Positions 55,964 to 64,000 of a DNA stretch of 64,000 nucleotides are shown piece after piece. The notes under the pieces are model-generated. The model was not told the DNA's origin. It ran no database searches and saw nothing but the letters and a program-made list of their open reading frames with translations. How positions within the stretch are numbered: the first letter of the stretch is position 1; the number at the start of each line of letters is the position of its first letter. The position numbers and the translations under genes were made by a program. Source of the stretch: Molanna angustata (lineage: Eukaryota > Arthropoda > Insecta > Trichoptera > Molannidae); the NCBI GenBank assembly GCA_963576475.1, contig OY754979.1, positions 27,106,034 to 27,170,033 of the forward strand. The letters are read 5' to 3'.

Positions 55964-56554
55964 TCAGGAAATTTTGATTATCTTCTTTGCACGGATTGTA
56001 CCCCCGCTGACAATGGGCTGAGGTAGTTTCAAAAGAATATCATCAAATGAAACCATAGAAACATCATCAGTTTCCGGAAAATAAAAACTGTTATTTTCAT
56101 TTTTTTTCAAAAATTTTACAATTAATTCATTAGAAAATCTCTCTTCTATTTGAGCAACATATTGAATAATTGATTTCTTTGTAGAAAAATTCACTAGTAC
56201 AAAGTCTTTTTTAAAAGGTCTTTGAGACAAAGTCTCAAAGACCTTTAAAAAAAATTGTGATGTCATCCATCCGCTTTCGGGACTGTTCGGAAAACCTATA
56301 CTTCCACTTGGTGCTCCATTCATCAATGTATCGACCATTCGTGCACGCGGGAAAACAAACACTGGTGGTATAGGGTTTCCGTTAGCGCAAATTATGCAAC
56401 ACATAGTTACAAGTTTCCCTCGTTCTCCTGAAACTGTCTGACCAACTTGTTTTATACCTCGGGCAGCAATGATATTGGGAGCTTGAACAACTGTCATGAC
56501 TCCAGTTTCGTCTAAATTAAAGACTCGATCTTCCGAAAAATTAAATTTTTCCAT
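55964..56554 (-). pseudogene. pogo-like transposase, DDE part, deleted
   Basis: Follows the DNA-binding part after the frameshift. 'VFNLDETGV' carries the first catalytic Asp, then 'SGERGKLVTMCCIICANGNP' + 'IPPVFVFPR' and 'SGWMTSQFFLKVFETL', all typical of the DDE_1 domain of pogo/Tigger/Jerky proteins. After 'QRPFKKDFVLVN' the expected segment with the second and third acids (usually in an LLxDNHxxH block and later) is absent, and an unrelated-looking or C-terminal tail follows ('DDVSMVSFDDILLKLPQPIV'). The domain is about 100 residues short, so it is catalytically dead. Confidence 0.85.
56214..56246. repeat. 15-bp inverted repeat inside transposase
   Basis: aaaggtctttgagac (56214-56228) and its exact inverse (56232-56246), 3 bp apart, within the DDE frame and just upstream (in coding sense) of where the conserved domain breaks off. 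Confidence 0.85.
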
Positions 56555-56588
56555 TACACTACAGTAATTATCAAAAAATACACATACA

Positions 56589-57038
56589 TTAGTAGGATTG
56601 AAGCTCGTTGCACGTGAAAGGCTCGAGTGTTCGATGACGGAGCATGAACCCCTTCATCCACTCTATGCCAGCTAATCCATCACGCTGCCATGAACATGGA
56701 ATTGCCTTCCCCAATTTTTGTGCATATTCAAATGCTAATTTTCTGGTGGCTTCATATGTTAACCCATAATTAATTCGGGAATTTTTTAAAAGGTATTTTT
56801 CAAGCATTTCTTCTTCGCTCCTGTTAAAAATTTGTTTCGTGTTGTATTTTTGAGAATAATCTTTACCCATGTGATTATTTTTTAGTCTGTAGAATAAAGC
56901 AGTGTGCTTTACGTTATTGCGCTCAGCGGCGATTCCGAGAGAAAGTTTTCGTTCTAAAACATCTGCAATGGCTTTTTGCATGTCCTCTTCTGAAAACAAC
57001 TCCTGTCTAGTGCCTTTCTTTTTATATATTCTTGGCAT
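56589..57038 (-). pseudogene. pogo-like transposase, DNA-binding part
   Basis: The true start is probably the ATG at 57038 (MPRIYKKKGTRQ...). The frame can be extended upstream into the end repeats only through a non-ATG codon. Residues 10-55 form a pipsqueak-type helix-turn-helix ('LFSEEDMQKAIADVLERKLS' ... 'FYRLKN'). Residues 75-140 form a CENP-B-type HTH ('RSEEEMLEKYLLKNSRINYG' ... 'WMKGFMLRH'). The frame ends at 56589, just after a one-base excess near 56610; the next frame resumes the protein with 'RATSFNP'. In an intact relative this part would bind the transposon ends in the nucleus. Confidence 0.85.
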
Positions 57039-57114
57039 TATATTCCAAATGATCTTAAAAATATAAGTATTTATATCAATGTAAATATAAAAAGGGGATG
57101 TTTTGAACACGTAG

Positions 57115-57169
57115 GGGAGGTTTTGAACAGTGTTCAAAGGCTCCCCATCCACACTGTTCAAAACCTCCC
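57115..57169. repeat. Subterminal palindrome, right side
   Basis: gggaggttttgaacagtg (57115-57132) and its exact inverse (57152-57169) with a 19-bp loop that itself contains another 'gttcaaa'. The arm repeats the inner part of the terminal inverted repeat. It lies just upstream of the transposase start, so binding here could also affect transcription of the gene. Confidence 0.88.
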
Positions 57170-57549
57170 TGGGTAGCCATTTTTCATATTCATGAAAATA
57201 TAAATGTTTTAAAATAAGTACTGAATCAAATTACTTACGTGTTCAGCTAGGCTAAATATGTGTTTTTATAATTATCTCACAGTGTTCGAATAAATATTTA
57301 ATATATTGCAAAAAAAATGGCCAGATATAACCACCTTTTATTTTATTAAAATGCACGAAAGACAACAAACCACTACAGCAAGTTAACGAAACAAAAAATG
57401 GTTTATGTTTTGACTGACAGCTCTAAAGATCTGTATTACCGATAGGAAAAAATAATTCATAAATGGGAAAAAAATCTAATTCCTTAAATATTTTGTCTGT
57501 TCAAATGCACCTCGTGTTCAAAACCTCCACCTTCTCCCCTATAGTTATT

Positions 57550-58440
57550 TTGACAATAATAGATTCTCAAAAGAGTCGTGTAAAATTAATAACCAACTAA
57601 CATAGTGTGTTTTTCTTTAAATCAGCCATTCTTTTATGAACGATGTGTTCCTGCTCCATTAAAAAGACCAAAATAATACAAAATGATAATAATGTTTTGT
57701 TAACAGCTGTTGGCTTTGACCCGCTGACGAGGATATCGAATGTCACAAATGTATCAAATGTATATTTCACCCGACAAACTGTTGTCAAAAGATATTTCTT
57801 AAATTACACCTTTCAAAAAGAACTAGATACCTACTTCAGACAGACGCACTGACATTATTGCTGACATTATTGTTTTAAATTAACGAACTAACTATTTAAT
57901 TTATGAACTAACGCCGCGAAAAATGCAACCATCAACAGAATCATTAACACCTATTTAAAACACGAAAACACGCTTAACTTGGACCTATTCAACGATACTA
58001 GAAATTCATTTCGTCAAAAGTTAAAAACACTTACTTAATAGGCTTAATCATTACGCACCACATATATGCATGCAACCTCACATACGCACCACTCACACAT
58101 ACACACCCTCACACACATTACACATTCACTTTCACACATATACTTACTACACATATAAACACAGTGATACCATGAGATACGTATATAGGTATGTACATGT
58201 ACCTATAAAATATTATGTTACTTATGATAGTATTGTAAGCTTATATTTGATGTATGGAGTAGGTATTAAGGCAAGTTATTTTATATTCTGTAGTTATTTT
58301 TTACTTCGTACATTGTTAGCTTCAATTTGAATAAAAATAAAATAAATATTATTGGTTGCTCATAAACAAAATTAGGTAATATATTACATGGTTGAAAACA
58401 AAAATACTAAACTTCCGACCCAAGGGTCTATAAATATATC
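57550..58440. other. No recognised feature
   Basis: AT-rich; a (CA)-rich patch around 58075-58160. The short frames 57597-57852 overlap on opposite strands and are not supported. Confidence 0.3.
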
Positions 58441-58442
58441 TA

Positions 58443-58690
58443 GGTTGATTGGAATATGATAATATGGAGCAGGCAAAGAAGAAGATACTGGAGAGATCAT
58501 GTAGAGAGAATGAATCCAGAAAGATTGCCAAGGATTGCAATGCTCGAGCTACCAGAGGGACGCCGACCACCGGGAAGACCATCAAAGAGATAGAGGGAGA
58601 GCTGGACATCCTCGTCCCAAGTCCTGTAGAAACAGATTACCCAAAAAGGAAGAAGATGATTGGAAAATATTGCAATTAGACAAACCCTTT
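58443..58690 (+). pseudogene. RTE-type LINE tail fragment
   Basis: + strand: 'IWSRQRRRYWRDHVERMNPE', 'RLPRIAMLELPEGRRPPGRP' and 'SKR*RESWTSSSQVL'. The W..HVERM...RLP..GRR..GRP.KRW tail with a stop replacing the Trp. An AT-rich (TTTTA)n run follows at 58688. Confidence 0.75.
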
Positions 58691-59805
58691 ATTTTATTTT
58701 ATTTTATTTATTTTGGATATCCAACAGTACAGTAGAGCATAATGATATTAAATACAATGAAAAAAAAACAAGTAAATGTAGACTACAGTACATAATAATA
58801 GGACATCATATCAAATTATTTTAAAAGCTTAACATACAATTTACGAAAAATGAGAAAAAAACAAAATTATAGGAACACACCTGAAACATACAGGGAATAG
58901 TACAGAGAGGATTGTATGTATTCTAGAATCATAACATGGAATTCTAACTCACTTAAGGATCAACGAAGAAGGTGTTGCAACCATTATGGTGACACATAAA
59001 TAATACATTCATGCATATACTAGAGAGTGGAATTTTGATTGGAATTATCGTTCACCATTATGATTATTGTATTAATGTAAAAAAAAAATAATAATTTCGA
59101 AATTGTGTGTACCCAACTCTCCGCTGTTACATTTCGTTATTACATTTGATTGAGGATATTGTTTGAGTGCACATTATGTATAACATTTCATACGCAGCAT
59201 TACCTGTTTTTCCATATTATCACGCGAGCCTTTTTGTGATAGAACATGTTTGTACAAGACCAACCATTGGATGTAAATTCATTAACGGATTCTATAATGT
59301 AGGAGTGTGTGGAGATTTGGTAATTTGAGTATTATGTATGCGAAAATCGATATTTATTTGTATATATTATTATAATATAATGTAATATTTTATTAATCAA
59401 TGAACACTTGTATGTTTATTGTTTGTTGAAATAATAATTTCGCTACGCCATCTAAACCAACCTGTTCGCAAATATCTATACAAATTTGATTTTTTTTATT
59501 GTTTATTTTTATTTACGTTGAGGATGGTTTTAAATTCCTTGGCAAATTAGGTACAATGAACTTGAAGTTTATTGGCTGGATGTGCGTTGAGATCTTTTGT
59601 ATGGAAAATAACGATTTTAATTCAATGTGCATAAATCGTCTTTTTGGATTATGTACATAATATGTATCCCAATTGAGGCAATTTTTTTTGCCTATTTATG
59701 CACAGAGATCTAAAAGGTTTTATGTTTCAGAAATAAAGAAGGTTAGATCTTCAGGACTTAAGGAAGTATTACGTTTCTAAAATGATTTACTTTTATGAAT
59801 AGTTA
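58690..59805. other. AT-rich, no gene seen
   Basis: 58690-58880 looks like a minus-strand LINE 3' end facing the fragment at 58443. The rest holds nothing that I recognise. Confidence 0.3.
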
Positions 59806-59807
59806 AA

Positions 59808-60215
59808 TATTATTTTTTACTCCTCATTACCCCAAGGGGATAAAAAGGGAATGAATTCGAATTTTTATTGCAGATTATCAACTAGTGTCATGCTGAGATT
59901 GTATTCTGAAAGTTTCATCACAACGTATATGTGTACGAACTACATATGTACTACGAACGGTGTGTTTATTCTACTTTATCGATTATAGATTAAAGTACTC
60001 ATTCGATTCTTTCAAATATTTCAAAGTGAACCCAAGCTCAGAATTTTTTTTTCGAATTGCTAAAAATGCATATCACTTTCATAAAATGGCATTGAAGTAT
60101 TATCAAGTTTTCATATTAAAATTTTAAAATCAAAAATAATTTAACAAACTCATTTCACGAAAATACTAAAAACTTTCCATACAAAATTTGAATACTTACT
60201 ACTCGATTTAGGTAC
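59808..60215 (-). mobile_element. Interspersed family H copy
   Basis: 'actcctcattaccccaaggg' end, then 'gattatcaactagtgtcatg', 'ggtgtgtttattctacttta', 'cataaaatggcattgaagta' and 'acaaaatttgaatacttact'. Inverse of 51140-51665 over nearly all its length but without the gtggcca end. Confidence 0.65.
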
Positions 60216-60219
60216 TTAT

Positions 60220-61735
60220 GTCTTGAAAATCATTTTCAAAATTAAGTGTATTATTAATTTTCTTAAGCTGCAGAGAATTATGATTGGGATCGCGAATACA
60301 ATTTCGTCTTCAAACTTATTTCGGCTTCACCATAAATTGTCATACACAGAGAGGTCTAATGATGTTTACAAAATATTAAATATAACATTGTTTTCTTCCT
60401 TGTGTGAATAATGTTCATACATCCCACGCGGCCATCTCTCCATCGCCAGATACGCACACACCTGTGATGATGTCACTACACGAGGGCTGGGTCAAGTTAC
60501 ACGTTTATACTGTGAAGAAACTTATTTTATTTTTACAAATATATATAATTAATAACAATGCAGGCACAACAATTAGTGTAAACACTACTCGAGTTAACCT
60601 AATAACACATTTTTAATAATGCATATTAAAATGTACATTTTTTACCAGCGCCTGCCTCAAAATAATAGCTTGTGTATTACTGTAATACTTACAAAATAAT
60701 AACCTGATAATACAAAGATATCACTACAATAATACAAAAATAAAAGTAATACAATATAACTTCTGCATCATACAACAATAATACAAAATAATACTAGATA
60801 CAATTATCTAAAGTAATAAAGCAATCAAAATGTTAGTGTCTGTGTGTGTGTGTGTGTTTGTCTCACGCCTTCTGAAAAACCAAGAGCATCTAAAAATCTA
60901 ATTTAAGTGCGAACGTGTACCAGTATACCTGATGCAGTGTCACGCTAAAAAGAATGCGATAAAAATGCTGAATTTTAAAAATATTTAAATAATTATTTTT
61001 TTCATACAAAATTTTCCAAGTCATATCTGTCAAAAAAGTGTACATTTTGCACGCAAATATCTGTTAGTTTAAAAGTTAGAAGTAGGTATTTACACAAAAA
61101 AAATATATTTTGAAGTATAACTTAGCGTTTAAGTGAAAAACATGGTGAATATTTGGTATAATTATAATGTTTAACTTATTTTTAAAGTAAGCCTTTTGTA
61201 CATAAACGCCGCCATTTTAATATCTTTTCATACAATATTTCATTTTCCCACCGAATGAATATGTTCTTGAAAATAATAAACCTTTGAAATAAATGTAATT
61301 ATGAAATAATAAAATGAAACACAAGACATTACGGCAAGTTTTAAGACATATATTGTAAAAATGTGTTATTTATTAGTAAAGATATAGGCATAATAAAATT
61401 GCATAATTTGTAAATAATATTTGATTTTTCTGACAATTTTCATTTTTATGGCATCGAACAAACCAATGTAGGTACCTACATATTCAAAAAATGTATCCGA
61501 ACCATTCGATATTACTTACGTGTTCGAATCGTTTCCATGGCTACAGAAAGAATGTGATATTCAAATAAAATTTGTTAGGAATCGAATTTATTTAGAAGGT
61601 TGTTGTAGGTAGGTACCTACCTAATACTATTTACTTACAAATCAACAATAATATACCTATACTGATTTCCTATAGGAAAATTATTTTATTTATTTATTTA
61701 TCAACCGTTTGTCCGATTATAATGAAACTTTGGTG
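60220..61735. other. AT-rich, no gene seen
   Basis: A (TG)n tract at 60839-60858. 60660-60830 has many 'aataatacaaa' steps. No exon or known repeat. Confidence 0.3.
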
Positions 61736-61739
61736 AATT

Positions 61740-62395
61740 GTCGAGCGTATGCCCAGGATGGTTTTTGGATTTAAACTTTTTTCTTATTCTTCTTCTTCTT
61801 CGTGTATTTGGTCGTTTTACCTATGAAGGGGGAGTATCCTGGGAAAAGAAGGTCCGACTGTCCCTCCATCTCTTCACAGGTCTTCCAGGACGGGTTCTGC
61901 ATATAAACTTTTTTCTTCTTTTTCTTCAACGTGTACTTGGTCATCTTACCTATGAAGATGAACTATCCTGGGAGATGAAGGTCCAATTTTTCTTCCATCT
62001 CTTCGCAGGTTTCTGGATTTAAACTTTTTTCTTCTTCTTCTTCATCGTCTATTTGGTCATTTTACCTTTGAAGGTGGACTAACCTGGGAGAAGAATGTCC
62101 AATTTTCCTTCCATCTCTTCGCAGGTATCTGGATTTAAACTTATTTCTTCTTCTTCTTCTTCTTCATCGTGTATTTTTGGTCATTTTACCTATGAAGTTG
62201 GAGAATCCTGGGAGAAGAAGGTCCAACTGTCCTTCCATCTCTTCGCAGGTATCTGGGTTTAAACTTTTTTCTTCTTCTTCGTGTATTTAGTCATTTTACC
62301 TATTAAGTAGAGCATCCTGGGAAAAGAAGGTTCTTTCATCTCTTCGCGGTTCTTCCAGGATGGTTTCTGGATTTAAACTTTTCTTAACCGACTGA
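61740..62395 (+). repeat. ~120-bp tandem array, 5-6 copies
   Basis: The unit contains 'ggatttaaacttttttcttc', a variable (TTC)n stretch, 'ggtcattttacctatgaag', 'atcctgggagaagaaggtcc' and 'ttccatctcttcgcaggt'. The TTC tract changes length between copies. The open frame at 61738-62022 follows from the repeat. Confidence 0.9.
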
Positions 62396-62565
62396 TGGGA
62401 CGGGATGTAATGAAGGGAAGGGAGGCACTAAAGGGCCTGAAGGGACGGGAGGTATAAAACTGCCTGAAGGGACGGAAGGTACTGAAGGGCCTGATGGGAA
62501 GGGACGTAATGAGGGATTAAAGGGACGGGAGGTACTGAAGGGCCTGAAGCGGCGGGTCCTGGAGT
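62395..62565 (+). repeat. Purine-rich ~27-bp minisatellite
   Basis: Repeats of 'gggacgggaggtactgaagg' + 'gcctgaa' and shorter forms, about six. Strongly purine-skewed on the + strand, unlike its pyrimidine-rich neighbours. Confidence 0.85.
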
Positions 62566-63060
62566 CTAATTCTTTTTCTTATTAATTTTATTTAGACCTT
62601 TAGGGCAGTTTTTATACAAACTATTTCCTATTGTCTAATTCATCTTCTTCTTCTTTTATGTATACATTTGGGTCATTTTTTTATAAAAATTATTTCCTTT
62701 AGTCTAATTATTATTCTTCTTCATTTAAGTACGTAGACTTTTGGGAGAGTTTTAATACAAACTATTTCCAATAGTCTTATTCATTTTCTTTTATGTAGAC
62801 CTTTTGGTCAGTATTTATACAAACTATTTCCAATAGTCTAAATATTCTTCTTCTTCTTTTTTGTAGACCTTTGGGTGAGCTTTAATACAATCTATTTCCA
62901 ATAGTCTAATTCTTCTATTAGGTATATGTATTTTTACTTATTTTATGTAGACCATTGGAATAGTTTTTTATACAAACTATTTCTTATAGTCTTATACTTA
63001 TTTTTCTCTTTTTTATTTAGTCTTTTGGGTTAGTTTTAAGTCTAATAGTCTATTGTGCAG
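62565..63060 (+). repeat. ~80-bp tandem array, six copies
   Basis: The unit: 'agtctaattattcttcttc', 'tatgtagaccttt', 'gggtcagtttttatacaaac' and 'tatttcca'. Copies diverge more than in the other arrays and also carry (TTC)n. Confidence 0.85.
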
Positions 63061-63079
63061 AAATATTATTAACGATATG

Positions 63080-63740
63080 CACACTTGATGAAAATACATA
63101 TGAAATGAATGGGATATGGGATGTGACGATATAACCTGCACTAGAATCTTTTCAATACTTTTGTTTAATTAAATTTAAACCATTTATATCATCCTATTTT
63201 GAAAAATTTTCAACACCTAATATTTAAAGAATGGGGGTTGTGGCCATTACTGAACTCTTCACAACATTTATATTCAAATTAAAAACTATTTACTATAGTT
63301 CAAGTCTTCTTCTTCTTCGTTAATGAAGACTTTCAGTCAAATTGAGCAAAAATATAATGCACACTTGATGAAAAAATATAAAAACGAATGGGATGTGACC
63401 AATACTAGATCTTTTCAGTACCTACGTTTGTTTGATCAAATTTTAACCACATCCCAACATCTAAAATTACTAAATTTTCAATAGGTACACATTATAATTT
63501 GTTTTCGATGATAATATTTAAAAATGGGGGTTGTGGCCAAACCAATCTCTTTACAACGTTGATAAACAGTCATATTTAAAACCATTACGCATAGTCCATG
63601 CGAGCAGAAATTGTATAAATATTATACTTCATTCACACTTTATAGCAATATATAAAAAAGAATGGGTTGTGGCCATCACTTGAACATTTTACAATACTTA
63701 AACTCAATCAAATTTCAAACCACTTTTCATAGTCTGATAT
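63080..63740 (+). repeat. ~135-bp tandem units with dispersed motif
   Basis: Five units, each with a form of 'aatgggttgtggccaacact', then 'ctcttcacaac' and 'caaattttaaaccac', at about 63100, 63230, 63385, 63525 and 63662. The dispersed terminal motif seen singly elsewhere is here tandemly repeated. Confidence 0.75.
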
Positions 63741-63872
63741 TGCAAAATAATTGGGTGACAATATTATAAAAACGATTGCTTTTTCCTTCACAATTTTACA
63801 TTCTTGGCCAACGGCGGGACATAAAAGCTAGTATATAAATAATACTTACTTTCCGTGTCCAAGATCATCAAC

Positions 63873-64000
63873 CTATATTGTGTACCACCAGTAATTTGCA
63901 GCCATAATAGCATTCTCATTCGCTTGCCACAGATCCTCCTCAGAGTACCATCCTTCCATAAGCGAGCAGTTCAGCAGGTGTGACATGTTCTGCGTCTCCC
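63873..64000 (-). pseudogene. Non-LTR reverse transcriptase C-terminus
   Basis: The minus-strand frame runs in from beyond the window and ends at TAG (63873-63875). It holds 'ETQNMSHLLNCSLMEGWYSE', 'EDLWQANENAIMAANYWWYT' and 'I'. The QTMSHLL.C...... .DL..A...A...A.FW pattern is the end of non-LTR elements that close with a Cys/His-type motif. The rest lies outside the window, so it may be longer or intact. Confidence 0.7.

Larger units (their letters stand above)
55552..57539 (-). mobile_element. pogo/Tigger-like DNA transposon, defective
   Basis: A 1988-bp element flanked by TA on both sides (55550-55551 and 57540-57541). The left end GGGGAGAGGGTGGAGGGTTT and the inverse of the right end GGGGAGAAGGTGGAGGTTTT differ at two positions; both continue with GAACA. 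The minus strand encodes a transposase with an N-terminal pipsqueak-type HTH, a CENP-B-type HTH and the first part of a DDE domain. The coding region has one frameshift (near 56610) and lacks the segment that would hold the last two catalytic acids, so it cannot move by itself. The TTGAAC core is repeated near both ends. Confidence 0.88.

Noticed and set aside
56208..56254. Intron or terminator hairpin in the transposase
   Set aside because: No splice consensus at its edges and it lies inside a continuous frame; better seen as a repair scar.
1..64000. Endogenous virus or LTR retrotransposon
   Set aside because: I found no paired long terminal repeats, protease, integrase or capsid-like frames; the reverse-transcriptase remnants all match non-LTR tail motifs.

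Overview
This is eukaryotic, almost certainly insect and probably lepidopteran, DNA. It is strongly AT-rich. Long tracts have no protein-coding content. It carries many broken RTE-type and other non-LTR retrotransposon tails, two tRNA-derived SINE families, TTAA- and TA-flanked transposons, foldback elements, and minisatellite arrays. I see no bacterial gene, operon, rRNA or CRISPR array. The lepidopteran assignment is an inference from the style of the retrotransposon tails and the repeat landscape, not from a host gene.

The only plausible host-gene segment is a short first coding exon at 7730-7800 on the + strand. It has a strong start context, a GC-rich leader and a GTAAGT splice donor. 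Its product is not recognised. If it is real, some or all of the remaining 56 kb could be its first intron. A TCAGT-type initiator with a GC-rich block near 6259 is a candidate promoter.

Layout. 1-3120: ten copies of a 313-bp satellite with a four-monomer higher order. 3130-5850: SINE pieces and minus-strand LINE fragments. 6240-7800: candidate promoter, leader and exon. 8500-12750: LINE fragments and a 45-bp minisatellite joined to a LINE tail. 12831-14027: nineteen 63-bp repeats running straight into a 667-bp inverted-repeat element, which has a 540-bp relative at 17104. 14884-15821: a piggyBac-like element holding a CR1/L2-like LINE tail. 18128-18664 and 34582-35060: a TTAA-bounded MITE in two orientations. 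19370-22035: about fifty 47-50-bp repeats. 22-44 kb: mixed LINE tails, foldback elements, small minisatellites and long stretches with no recognised feature. 44630-45400: a MITE inside a minisatellite. 47.6-49.5 kb: nested foldback elements. 53264-53885: a 38-bp array. 55552-57539: the best-preserved mobile element, a pogo/Tigger-like DNA transposon with inverted ends, TA flanks and a frameshifted, internally deleted transposase. 61740-63740: four different tandem arrays in a row. 63873-64000: another LINE tail.

Nothing here forms a working pathway. The window records repeated insertion, foldback formation and tandem amplification. The most unusual points are interspersed elements whose ends sit at or near tandem arrays, a palindromic family found in two opposite phases, and a foldback element whose right arm is split by a later insertion flanked by a 14-bp duplication.
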